The translations under genes and the position numbers were made by a program. Below, one piece after another: positions 50,390-61,449 of a stretch of 64,000 bases of DNA (its first letter is position 1; every line of letters begins with the position of its first letter). The stretch spans positions 21,572,413-21,636,412 of the forward strand of contig NW_020312827.1 of assembly GCF_003265705.1 (NCBI RefSeq), in the 5' to 3' direction. This DNA is from Callorhinus ursinus (taxonomy: Eukaryota > Chordata > Mammalia > Carnivora > Otariidae). The notes below the pieces were generated by a model that made no database searches, was not told where the DNA came from, and saw only the letters and a list, made by a program, of their open reading frames with translations.

Positions 50390-50411
50390 TACATACACAC
50401 ACACACACACA
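50339..50411. repeat. (TA)n(CA)n compound microsatellite in DIO2 3' UTR
   Basis: A perfect TA tract at about 50339-50380 followed by CA/CATA units to about 50411. Confidence 0.95.
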
Positions 50412-51633
50412 TTTCTCTTTAAAGATACTATAGTTTTACCTAGAATATAATATCTAAATATCATAATCCCCAAAGAATAGACCAATTAATTTTGTGTTAT
50501 AAATTTTTTATTGTAAATTTGAGGATGCTGTCAGATCACAGTACATGGTTGTATTGATATGTACAATCAAAGGTTCTTATGACCATTCCATTAATGATTG
50601 AATCATAAAATAAAAGTCATAGAAAAAAAAATTCTCAAGTTGAAAATATCTTCTGGAACTAGTTGCCTGAAATAAGAAAAAGGTGGAAACTGAGTGTGTA
50701 AGAACAAAAAATATATTAAAAAAACAAAACAGAACTGGAACAATGTATCAGTCATATCACTAGTTTACTGTTTAGATATTAATGTACTATTTTAACTGAT
50801 TTTTTTTACAGCAACATTTAAGCTTTCCAGTGTCTTAAATTCTATAAAATACACCTGCAAAGAAACAAAGCAAATTTTGAAAATGTGGCATCATCTAACA
50901 AATTTCTGGAAATTCCCACGGAAAACAGATTATTTCAGAGTTCCCAGTCATTAAACCCTATACTCCAGACTACTCAGTGGGCCCCATTGAATTTTATCTT
51001 TAAAAAGGTGTCAAGATTATGTGGTACCCTAGAAAAGTAAAATGAAAACTTGGTTGCAGCACACTCGCCCTGTTGTCCTTAAACTTCCCCTTTGTTCTAC
51101 ATGTACAATAATGGAACAGGATGTTAGAGAAGCTGGTGGGGGGATGAGATTTGGCTAAGGCAGTGCTAGTTGTCTGGGAAAAAGGATGATGGAAAAAGCA
51201 CCCAGTCGTGATATATGTTTAAGGAAAAGAGAAGGTCGTGTGTGTGCAATTCCTCTCCATGAGGATATTCCAATGGAAAAATGAAGCAGTGGAAGTAAAT
51301 ATACAAAGGCATAGGCTGAATATCAGGGAAAAAGATATGTTCAATAGAACATAGAAGACTTTCTGGAAGAAAGGCAGTTAGGGGCCAATGAAGAAAGTGA
51401 ATTGACAAAGCTCAGGAATCCTACAGTATGTAGAATGGCTTGGTGTTACCAGAGTTATGATAAGCCTGTAATTATGTAACCTATTTATCTCAACATGATT
51501 TTTTATGATTTCCTATGATGTATCTTTTATGAATATAACAAGAACTCATTATTTGAAGTAGAAGAGAATCAATGCTTAGCTGGTATGCTCAGAGAAATTA
51601 TTAGATCGTCAATACCCACCCCACCTATCTTGT

Positions 51634-51703
51634 CTTTGTAAAGTATGTTCATTTGAACAATTGTTCAAACATACTTTGTAAAGTATGTTCCTTTGAACAA
51701 TTG
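51634..51703 (+). repeat. Duplicated 30-mer with internal palindrome in DIO2 3' UTR
   Basis: A 30-base unit starting ctttgtaaagtatgttc occurs at 51634-51663 and 51674-51703 with one mismatch. Between and within them, TTTGAACAATTGTTCAAA at 51652-51669 is a perfect 18-bp palindrome, extended outward by AGTATG (51642-51647) and CATACT (51670-51675). Confidence 0.9.
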
Positions 51704-53600
51704 AGACTTAAACATCCCCTCCCCCACAGGCTGTGTTTACATGGAGCTATCAGTTTAGCCTTTTAAACTGAATTAGCTTGTCTATTATTGAAATAGTTTC
51801 CAAGAGATTTTAGATATTATCATAGCATCTGGATTTACTCAAACATTTAGTGTTTGAAAGATGTATGTCTTGGAACTATTCAAACTTACTTTATTTTATT
51901 GCTTAGAGAAAATTTTAGTGGAATCAACAATGACTTTCTTGAATGGGCATGAATGAAATGCCCACACAATAATGTAGAAATGTTTGATATAGATATTAAA
52001 ATGTAACTGACCTCCTTAGAGGCAGACTAGTAACTGTTCTTTGTATAGCTAAAGTGACAGTCGTTTAACTTATATGACTTTTTATATTCATGTTTTGGAT
52101 CTCTGGTACTATGTCTTCACCTTGTTTATAGAATGTACCCTTGATTTTTGGTAATATCAAGTTCTAAATGACCTATTGATTTAAATTCTGCCATTAAGCA
52201 GAAAATGCCTATTCTATGACCAAGGAAAGAAGAGAAGCCTGCTGTCTTTTATTTTGCCTGAAGTGTATTTCACTATTTGGGCTCTTGAATAAAAAATATG
52301 AAATATGGTGAGGTCATGTGTGGGTACTGCCTTGCTGCATAAAATACCAGAGGGCATGTTAAAGACAAAACTATGCCTTTGGGAGAATTCCCAGCTGGAT
52401 ACAAGGTGCTCTTAGCATGCCCTATTGGTTATATCCACAGCAAAAGGAATGCACTGATGTACAGGACTTTCCATTCCGTAAAGCTGACTGATGGTTTGGA
52501 AAATTAGCTTAATTAGAATCATATGGCCATTGCAAAGGGGAAAATGTAGACACCAATTTCTGTCCCATTGAAGAGTTAATGGAAACCTCTCCAGCACGTA
52601 GAGCTTTCAGAACATGTCCAATGTCATGTCTCTCAGCAGTGGAGATTAACAGTAAGAATTCCAATTCCAGGAACTTAAAATGATATTGCCAAAAATCAGA
52701 GCAAAATGTTTTTAGTTATAGCCCAACTTTCTCCCTACTTTCTCCTTTATCTTAAAAATAGAATCCAAACTTAGGTTTCATATGTACATCCAGAATGGGG
52801 CATAAGTATGGATCTCTGCTTGGTGATCAGCATTTTCTTGGTAGTATCTTGAGGTCCTCCATGAAAGAAGGAAGTAGGGCCTGGGAGAGTCAGGAAGTTG
52901 CTAACTGAGAAGAGCTAGGTCCTGGGAATTTGGTCAACTGATTTGGGAGAATTTGGAAAGAAACTTCTCACCAATGGAAGAGGGCTGCTAGGTGTCAATG
53001 AATGACTTTAGGGTGAGGTGAATATTGGGCCACTTCCTAATGCCTTATGTTGTGGATAGCAGCAGAAGCAAGGTCTCAGACTTAAGAGACCCAGCTCTGT
53101 TTTAAGGCGAGTCTGAACCAATAGAAAGCAAACAGGTACAGATGTCCAAACAAGACTGCTCATGCAAGTCAGGGCTTGCTGCCCATCTGAGGCAGTAGCA
53201 CCAGAGCTCCACGGAGTTTATTTAGTATTTGCTGAGGAGATCTCAAGGACCCAGGAAATGTTAAATGAAGTCACTATTTGGGCTCAAAACTCCCCCCTCT
53301 CCCCCCAAAGCAATCAGGTAAACACATAAATGAAAGAAACCCACAGAAGGGGGTGGGGAATAAATAGAAATTCTCTCAAGACTTCTCCAGACTACGTCAC
53401 TGGCCCATGTACTTTTTATGTGTATTAGGATGAGAGACTATGAAGACATAAGTATCCAGTACTTTGTAACCAAAGCAATTAAAAGATATTGGGTAGGGAA
53501 TGTTGGCCAGTTTTACTTAGTTTTGCATCACATTATCGCCAGACTCTATCACTAGCCCAAGTAATCGGGCGCCCAGAGAGGGAGACTGGGATGTGCAGAG

Positions 53601-53670
53601 GTGACTAGTGTGCGAATGATAACTACTGATGAAAGAGTCACCGACTCAGTTAGTGGTTGGATGTAGTCAC
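53601..53670 (+). promoter_or_regulatory. DIO2: SECIS element (form 2) of DIO2
   Basis: RNA stem-loop that recruits SBP2 and the Sec elongation factor so that UGA codons are read as selenocysteine. Outer helix: GTGACTA at 53601-53607 pairs perfectly with TAGTCAC at 53664-53670. The core has ATGAT at 53616-53620 opposite GGAT at 53659-53662, which supplies the non-Watson-Crick G-A quartet. Upper helix: AACTACT at 53621-53627 pairs with AGTGGTT at 53652-53658 (with one G-U). The conserved unpaired AAA is at 53632-53634. A mini-helix GAGTC/GACTC (53635-53639 with 53643-53647) closed by ACC makes this a form-2 element. It lies about 215 bases before the poly(A) signals. Confidence 0.93.
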
Positions 53671-53885
53671 ATTAGTTTTCCTCTGCCTGTCTTTGTCTCC
53701 CTGGCAAGGAGACTATTTGGGGCATGATGCTATGGGTACTGGGTAAATGTGGTGAGAATGCACGTGTGTATTTCTCTGCTGCTCAGTTGCAGAAACAGAA
53801 ATGCTTTGGAGATTATCAGTAGAAAGAGTGCTATTATATTGGTGCTGAGTGGTATGTGTGCTTTTAAAATTTGTTCTTGTATTTT

Positions 53886-53925
53886 AATAAACTTTGAATA
53901 AAAGAATAAAGTTACTCTTTGGTTC
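53886..53925 (+). terminator. Poly(A) signals and cleavage region of DIO2
   Basis: Three AATAAA hexamers at 53886, 53897 and 53905, followed by a GT-rich stretch (ggttctgtttgtttatttt) at about 53920-53938. The cleavage site is predicted near 53915-53930. This is the first strong signal cluster after the SECIS, as required for a functional mRNA. Confidence 0.8.
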
Positions 53926-53999
53926 TGTTTGTTTATTTTGAAATTACTCTTTAGACCTTGCCCCTGGCTGGAACACATTCATGGTTGACAAGGGAAAGA

Positions 54000-55040
54000 G
54001 AATCCATCATTCTAATATTTATTCCTTGGTATTTGTGGGTAAAGACGCCAGTGATGCCAGGTTATTTTAATCTCATGCTGTGTGCCAGAGTCTTCAAGGA
54101 AATCAAGACAAGTTAGAAGAAAATCTTCAGATACTTTCCATTTTCGTGAACAAGTCACACACAGAATTCATGGAAAAGGCCCTATTGAGACTGCAGAGCA
54201 AAATTTTACTTTGTTGTATTTATGCCCCAGGTTTTTTAAGTGCAATAAATAAACTTTCCAGGAGTTGTTTAAAACTATATCTATACCTATATAAATATAT
54301 GTATCTGTATGTATGTAGATATATATACCTACAGATATCTGTTATATAAAATATGCCTGGCAGTGTATTAATGTAGAATGAAAAAAATTTTAAACATGTT
54401 TATATCAAGTACTTTGTATTGTGAGAAGGTATAAAGGATATGAATGGTTTATGTAGGCAATGGCCTGTTAATGATAAGAGATATATTTGCAATGGGTTAA
54501 ATATGTGCATTTTGTTCCTGAAAACAGGTGACTTAACTGATGTACTAATATATCTTGAGACTATGAACTTGCTCATGATTTCCTGCATATTATAATTTCA
54601 TTAATACTTGTAGTGTCTTACATAATATGCCAGAATTTTAATGGAAATTTGAGGAATCATGACTCTAACCACTATTGATTGGGATTCTGTTCTTTGCAGG
54701 GTGAAACCTATGCAGGGCGCAATGGGAGGTGTTAAAGCCGTGAAACGAAATTCACTCCCCCCAGGAGCCTGTCATCAATTTGTCAAAGCTCTGCAAGTGA
54801 CAAATTCAAATTAGTCGACAAAAAAAAAATAAAAAGTAGAATTTATTGGCCAAAATAACCAAACCCTAGAAATGATTGGAATGAAACTTACCTCAGGGAC
54901 AGTTGGATGGATCCAGGGACGTTAGAAACCTTCAGTGCTTGCTAAGTCCTTTGTCTCTGCTCTTTCTGGGTGTCAGCTTTTTCTCTCAGATCAGCTTCTC
55001 ATGTTGGGTGATCTGATTGGGGGAAGTTCCTTACTTACAT
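54000..55040. other. Downstream flank of DIO2, nothing recognised
   Basis: AT-rich sequence with TATA/TGTA-type low complexity at about 54276-54330. The 89-codon ORF at 54080-54349 has no gene features. Confidence 0.5.
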
Positions 55041-55046
55041 TCTTTT

Positions 55047-55176
55047 TTTTTCTTTTATTGAGATATAATTGACATATAACATCATATTAGTTTCAGGTAT
55101 ACAACATAACAATTTGTATATATTGTGAAATGATTACCACAATAAGTCTAGTTAACACTTGTCACTGTATGCAGTT
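55047..55176 (-). mobile_element. L1 3' end, outer part
   Basis: 'tcttttattgagatataattgacatataacatcatattagtttcaggtatacaacataac ... accacaataagtctagttaacacttgtcac' is the reverse complement of an L1 3' end. Its continuation is found at about 55725-55850, beyond a 550-bp insertion. Confidence 0.85.
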
Positions 55177-55690
55177 TGAAAGAACTTCAACCTAAAATGG
55201 AACTGGAAGATATAAAATGGGAAAATTCAGAAAAAAATCTTAAGGAATGAGAGATGAATTCCCGTAAAGGCGTGATTTACAGAAAACTGATAATATTGGG
55301 ATTTTCTTAAATGATAGGGAGTTGTTCAGGGATTGCCTCAAATCAACGTTGGGAAGTTTTGATTATGGTTTCCAGACACATGAACAGGAAATGACCCAGA
55401 TCAGGTTGGTCTTGCAAGATGAGTTGAATTGAGCTTTGTTTGTATGACTGGACTGGTTTTGTCTGCTTATGGGATTTTCAAAATTGATCTTCATTTGTTT
55501 TTTAACAGACCGAACTGAGCTCTCTCCTCTTTATACTCCTGCCCATAATCACAGCTACCCTACCCCAAACCTTCAGTGGACTTGCCTGTAACTTGCTACA
55601 GTTCGCTTGTCCCAAATTGCAATTCTTCTGCTGTTCCTGAATAAATACATCTTTTGGACAATTTTGAGCTTGACTGAGTTTATCACGTTG
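55177..55690 (+). mobile_element. LTR-like insertion splitting an L1 3' end
   Basis: Foreign sequence interrupting the L1. It begins TG (tgaaagaacttcaacc), has a promoter/poly(A)-like 3' third with 'tcctctttatactcctgcc' and 'gctgttcctgaataaataca', and ends around 'gagtttatca'. The layout resembles a solitary retroviral LTR; the possible 4-bp target duplication (AGTT versus CGTT) is imperfect. Family unknown, and no retroviral coding sequence is present. Confidence 0.45.
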
Positions 55691-55724
55691 TTTAGTTGCA
55701 AAAAAATTGCAACTAAAATTTTTT

Positions 55725-55850
55725 TTAGTTGCAAAAAATTTTTTTTCTTATTATGAGGACTTTATGACTTACTATCTTAGCAACTTTCCAATATGTAATA
55801 CAGTATTAATGATAGTTACTGTGCTGTACATTACTTACATTGTAACTAAA
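55725..55850 (-). mobile_element. L1 3' end, inner part
   Basis: 'agttgcaaaaaattttttttcttattatgaggac ... cttagcaactttccaatatgtaatacagtattaatgatagttactgtgctgtacatt' continues the L1 text broken at 55176. Confidence 0.85.
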
Positions 55851-55859
55851 AGATGCTTC

Positions 55860-58800
55860 AGATAGAGTTTGACCCTATCGCCAGAGAAGGACTTGAACTG
55901 GACCAGTTTGTGTTACATGCCTACTCTGTTGCCATGGTAGCAGGGTCGGCTACCAAAAAAAGGAGAGCAAGAAGTGCTGGGAGTGTCCAAAGGTAACAGA
56001 AGTTAACACAGTGGCCATTTCTTTAACTTCCCTAATAATGAGGGTTAAATAAGTGATTGGATATGTACAATCAATAAGAACAAGTTCAGAAGAAGGAAGG
56101 AAAGAACGCTGGGTAGAGCTCTCAGAGGAGGCTTTGTGGAGTATAAAAGGAGTTGACCTCAGAGAATGGGTAAGATTTAGAAAGAGAGGAAGATGGACTG
56201 TCTTTCATTTAGTAAGTCAATCTGTATTTATAAGTGTCCATTAGATGTGACTAAGAAGGCCAAATCCGTCAAAAAATAAGACATTAAAATGGCCATCATC
56301 CTTGGAAGAGAGAATTCAATCCACTTCAGTGAAAGTTGAGAAAACTGATAGAAGCTGTGTTTTTTATTTCTTAGTATTTCTCCCTCTTTCGGGTGAGCAG
56401 ACATTTAAATATCTAAAATGCAATCACCAATGAATGTTTTAAACATCTACTAAGTCATAAATAAAGGACTAGTCATCAAAACACCACATTTGGTGGGTAT
56501 ATATACAAATGGTATGAAATATGGTTTCCCATACTGTAAGTGTTTACAGTCTTGTTGGTAAATGAAGAATCTAAACATGCAATCTAATGTGCCAGATACA
56601 CCCTCCAAATGTACTGAGCCTTAAACCCTTGACGTATTGCCATTTCACTCCATCAAGAAGGACCTTCAGAAGAAATTGGAGGGGAAAAATAAAAGAGAAA
56701 AGGACACAAAAAATAAAGGAATCTTTTAGCCGGGATTGAGCTCTTAAAGACATTCCAGGAAAATTTGTAATAAAATTCCTTAGTATAATGCCTTTTATTG
56801 GGGCATTTTGCAAAGATATTCACAATCTTTTTCCAGTTTTCACATGGGTGAGGATTCACTGTGGCTTAGTCATCTTAGTCAACCGCTGTGGGTTAGATTT
56901 GTATAAAGATACAAAAAAGTATACATAAGAGTAAGAGGCATAGAATAAGTAAGAGGCATAGAATAAACCCCCAACATATGCCAGTACAAAAACTGGCAAC
57001 CTTTAATCAAGAGGGGCAAGGTCCTTTGTTGCAAAGTTAATGCAATGTCCTGGGTGAGCTTTCACACCTAGCCACTGGGAATTAAAGAGATCTAGTACAG
57101 GAGCCAAGACCGGCTGGAGCCTTGCTACAGTTCGGCTCCTCATGGGACACATGCTGATACTTGTAGCTTAAATGTCCAGGCGGGAGTAGTTCTGGGTCTT
57201 GCAGCTACCTACATCTATAGAGCAGTGATAAAGATTCCAGGTGTCTCTGGATAAACTGTGGCTATTGTAACTGGTCCAAACCGGGGAGATTGGACGGGAG
57301 AGAATGCTAGGGATCCAGGAACCCATCCACTCCCACTTCCGCTTCAGAGAAGGGAGTTTAAATTTTCTTTCCTCCCTGGCTTTGCCACTCCCTTTATATT
57401 TTTCCCTCTCCCCTGGAAAATGATAAGGACTTTAGCCTGACTGCAGTGAGTGTGGAGATGGGCTAGGATGGAGTGGATTGTATAATTGATAGAGTCCATG
57501 CAATTCAGGCAAAAATCTTGACTTATATGTTTTAGACAACACATAGGAGGCAATTTAAGCAATTTATTAGCATGTGCACAGACCACAGGCCTAGGTATCC
57601 TCATAGGCCACTCCCATGGGACAGATGGTTAAGTGGCACTTGCACTTAATGCTGCAGGATAGATTCATCAGGGACCCTACTTCAGGTAGGGTTTTCATTT
57701 CAAAAGGCATTTTCATTGCCTTTTGTGTTTCTATTCATCTACACCTTGGTTATGTTTTTTACCTTAATTGTTTAAGGTTTAGGTGCTTTACCAACTCTAA
57801 TGGGAGAAGTACTGCCTTGTAAACGCATGACTAGGGAAGTTTCTTTAAAGTGAAAAAAAACACCCTAAAGGGAATTTTAGGAATTCTCACCCCCTGTTGG
57901 TGCTAGGTGCAACTAATCCCTCATTTCCTACAGTCATCATGAGGGAGACAAACCTCCCCTGCTTTTGTAATAGGGACAATCTCTTTCATCAAACCCAACC
58001 CTCTGTCAACTCACTCCACTCACTCCACTACTGACTCTACCCATGTGGGTGTGGTCCCCATTATACTTTGAGGATGTGTAACTATATATATATATATATA
58101 GGCTCTTCATATGTTGTAATGACTGAAATCCCCTGAATTCATTCCTTACCACTATTTCTTATGGAAAAATTTCTTTTGGCATTTTGTGCAGTAGTTTGTG
58201 CAGACTTTTTACAAGTCCCTCCTTCGGGTATATCAAGGAATGCCTACTTCTACTTTGCAGAGTTCAAAGTTCTGGCCTGCATCCACTCCCCTCGTTCTGG
58301 CGCTCAGGGCTTCTACGCAGAGATTGGTGAAGGGTATATCTAAATCTAAATATTTTAGTTATATCTTTAGAAGATTTGTCATTTTCTATTACAGGTAAAC
58401 ACTTATACACACATCTATAAACATATCAATAATAGTAACCTATATGTTTTATTTAATAGCAAACAAAACAAAACAAAAAAATCCAGTTACTTTCTAAACC
58501 TAGAGAAAAAAGAATCCCCTTATACACTGAAAGAGAAAGGTTGAACCCCAATTGAAATGTCAGTCACCATTCTAGTGACCAGATGGAGAGGACCAACCAT
58601 ATTGCTAATGGGTGTGCCATGATTGTGGAAAAGACATCAAGAAATTATCCAGGGTAGGGGCTATTTCTGTTTCTTGATGATTCAGGTACATCTAGTTACA
58701 CCTGTCACCCAGAAACACCAAACGTGTTTGTATGCTAGTTTTGTGTGGAGCTGGAAGATCTCCAAATAACGTGCAAGTGGCAATAATCCTTTGAGTGCTG

Positions 58801-59030
58801 TGTCGCTGCACTGGTTTCTTAGTCACTCTTTGGAAGCAATCCTCTAAAGTCACCAGTGACCTCCTTCTAATCTAGACAAGTCCAGAGGTAATTTTTTTCA
58901 GTCCTCACTTTCTGTATTTCACAGCATTTGGCACTTGGAACTTTTATAGCTTCTCTCTCTATTACCGTTCCTTATTCTCATTTAGTCCATTAAAAGTGGA
59001 TGTTCCCCATGATTATAATTACTTAAAATA
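55860..59030. other. Non-coding stretch, nothing firmly recognised
   Basis: Includes a perfect 2 x 18 bp tandem duplication at 56931-56966, a (TA)n at 58082-58100 and short ORFs without domains. Parts (57000-57350) may be old repeats of unknown family. Confidence 0.45.
56931..56966. repeat. Tandem duplication, 2 x 18 bp
   Basis: gtaagaggcatagaataa occurs twice in perfect tandem. Confidence 0.95.
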
Positions 59031-59039
59031 ATAATTACT

Positions 59040-59340
59040 TAAGACAGAAAGCTTATTTTTCTCTCTCATGGAGAATTTCTGAGGTGGGCAATCTGCAGCA
59101 GGTATGGAAGCTCTGTTCCATAAAGTCCGTAGGGATCTAGGCTCCTTCCCGCTTCTGCTCCACCCCCATGAGAACGTATAGTCCTTATATACCCGTCCCT
59201 CAGGCCGGAGAGTAGATACAGGAAGAGAAGTAAAGGCAAAGCAGGTGTCTACCAGCTTTTAAAAAGGAGATTCTTAGAAACTGCTTTATGGACATTTCCA
59301 CTTGCATCCCTTGGCTGGAACTTCTGCCATAAGACAATCC
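59040..59340. mobile_element. Ancient interspersed repeat, family not named
   Basis: 'cttatttttctctctcatgg ... ggatctaggctccttccc ... ttggctggaacttctgcca' resembles, in layout, the unnamed old repeat at 22005-22420. Confidence 0.35.
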
Positions 59341-59449
59341 GACCTGTGAAGACGGTTAGAAAATATAGTCTTCATTCTTGACAGCTATGTGCCCATCTGA
59401 AAATTCTAGATTGTAGAAGGGGAAAACATACTTGTAAAGACATTCTACT

Positions 59450-60905
59450 ATATTTTCTTCTAGCAGTTTCGCCTTTCACAAGTATGTGTTTTATCTACCT
59501 GGAGCTAATTTTGCTTATGGCATTAGGTAAGAAATATAATTTGACTTTACTTTCCTATCAGGTAATTAATGATTGTAGCACATTTTATTCCTTTGGTCCC
59601 AATGATCTATGATGCCAGTTCTGGCAAGTTTCTATGCATGCATAAGTCTGTCCCTATGCTCTCTGTTCTGGATTTGCCTTGTCTATTTGTCTTTCTGTAT
59701 GCTACATCTTTATTATTAGGTTGATCCATGAGCAGTTACCAATATTTGGTTTTGACCTATAAAAATGTCAGTTTCATATGAATTAAAACTAACCCTAAAG
59801 TTTCATAATAAGCTTTGTTATTACAGGTTCCTCTCCTTATTTTCCCCATACATACTTTTCTTTCTAAGGAGCATCTTGGTTATTTTTGGCACTTTATTCT
59901 TTCGTATACATTTTAGAATCAGTTTTCCAAGTTCCAAGAAAGAACATTTTTAGCACTTTAGTTGGAATTTTGTTGAATTTATAGATGCTTTTTATGGGAT
60001 AATTGGTATCTACATGGTATCACATTTTTCTGTCTATGAACATGATATATCTTTCCATTTATTTAGATACTCTTTAATGTTTTGCAATGAAGATTTGTAA
60101 TTTTCTCAATAAATTTCTCACACATATTCTGACATGTTATGTTGGTGCAATAATCTAGTTCTTTTTCAAATTACTATCATTTAATACACAGACATTATTC
60201 ATTTATATTTACTTACATATTTGCCAATTTATTTTCTTATTAGTCCTTCTTGAATATCAGGCCTACCTCACGAGATGTTTCTTTTTTCCTAAAGTACATT
60301 TTTTAGATCTTTTAGTGAGGGTGTGCTGGTGGTGTTTCCTGCCTTTTGTTTTTTAATTTTTTCTATGGATATCCTTTTTCACTCTTGCTTTTGAATTAAA
60401 GTTTAGGCAGGAATATAATTATAGATAACCTTTTGGACATGTTATTCTATTGGTGTTTCCCATATTGCTGTTGAGAATTTGCTGACAGTCTGTTATCCAT
60501 TTGTTTTTGTTTTTTTTCTCTCTCTGGCTGCATTTTTAGAATTTCCTCTTGTCATTGGTATTTTAAAACTTCACTATCATGTACTGAAATGAGTATATCC
60601 TTTTATTTACTCTTATTGGTATTGTTGTGCTTCCAGAATTGAAGATACATGACTTTCAGGGAATCTGAAAAATTCAAAGCCATTAATGCTTTGAATGTCA
60701 ATTCTCCTCCATTTCTTTGTTTTTCTTTTGTTAACTCCAAATAGATGTGTGTGTATCTTTATTCCGTTCTCCAAATCTCTTAATTTTTTTTTTTTTATTC
60801 CAAAGGCACTGCATTGCTTTTGGTTTTCTCAGATCTCTCTTGTGAGTGCTCTGAACCTCTCAGCTGTGTCCAATCTGTTGTTTAAGCAATCTGCTGAGGT
60901 TTGAA
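59450..60905 (-). mobile_element. Old L1 LINE, minus strand
   Basis: Reverse-complement L1 text: 'ttagaatcagttttccaagttcc', 'gttggaattttgttgaatttatagatgc', 'tctatgaacatgatatatctttccatttatttaga', then more diverged LINE-like text to the CanSINE at 60925. No intact frame. Related text resumes at about 61140-61440. Confidence 0.65.
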
Positions 60906-60924
60906 GTTCAAAATTTATATTATT

Positions 60925-61122
60925 TTTTTAAAGATTTTATTTATTTATTTGACAGAGAGAGACACAGTGAGAGAGGGAACACAAGCGGAGGAGTGGGAGA
61001 GGGAGAAGCGAAGCAGGCTTCCCGCAGAGCAGGGAGCCCGATGTGGGGCTCGATCCCAAGACCCTGGGATCATGACCTGAGCCAAAGGCAGACGCTTAAC
61101 AACTGAGCCACCCAGGCGCCCC
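60925..61122 (-). mobile_element. CanSINE
   Basis: Minus-strand copy with a perfect 17-bp target-site duplication TCAAAATTTATATTATT at 60908-60924 and 61123-61139. One of the best preserved in the window. Confidence 0.96.
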
Positions 61123-61139
61123 TCAAAATTTATATTATT

Positions 61140-61440
61140 AATTTGTGAAAATTCTTTTGAGTTCTTTTTCAAATGTTCCTGGTTATTTCTTGAAAGTGTC
61201 AGGTTCTATGTTCTTATTTTTAATTCTCTCTTATAAAGTGTATTTTACACTTATAAAGTGTATTTTAAGATCATCTGTATCTGATTATTCTAACATCTGA
61301 AGACCTTGGGCTGTTTTACTCTATCTCTTGTTAGTGCCTTGTTTACTTGTGTTTTTGATCATTTTATATTATATTCTTCTTCTTGGCTGATATTAATTTA
61401 TGGAGATTCTGAGGAATCTAGGTTAAGGGAATTGTTCATC
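61140..61440 (-). mobile_element. Continuation of old LINE-like sequence
   Basis: Diverged text similar to the stretch before the CanSINE. Contains an imperfect tandem copy of cttataaagtgtatttta (61230-61247 and 61250-61267). Confidence 0.4.
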
Positions 61441-61449
61441 TAAACAAGA

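Larger units (their letters stand above)
39250..53925 (+). other. DIO2: DIO2 transcription unit (type 2 iodothyronine deiodinase), two coding exons
   Basis: Whole-gene extent. The start is inferred from a TATA box at 39220, with transcription expected 25-32 bases downstream. The end is inferred from clustered AATAAA signals at 53886-53910 followed by a GT-rich tract. The layout is a leader of about 690 nt, coding exon 1 (39940-40161), one 8,064-bp intron with GT/AG ends and phase 0, coding exon 2 (48226-48801), and a 3' UTR of about 5.1 kb ending just after a SECIS element. The spliced mRNA would be about 6.6 kb, which fits the long DIO2 messages known in mammals. Recognition of the gene is certain; the exact mRNA ends are inferred and would need 5' and 3' RACE. 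Confidence 0.93.
48802..53925 (+). other. DIO2: DIO2 3' untranslated region
   Basis: AT-rich, about 5.1 kb. It holds a T-run at 48843-48859, a (TA)n(CA)n microsatellite at 50339-50411, a palindrome within a 40-bp-spaced duplication at 51634-51703, possible early AATAAA signals at 50609 and 52288, and the SECIS near the end. The great distance between coding region and SECIS is normal for DIO2. AUUUA-type instability motifs are expected in such a sequence but were not counted. Confidence 0.85.
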
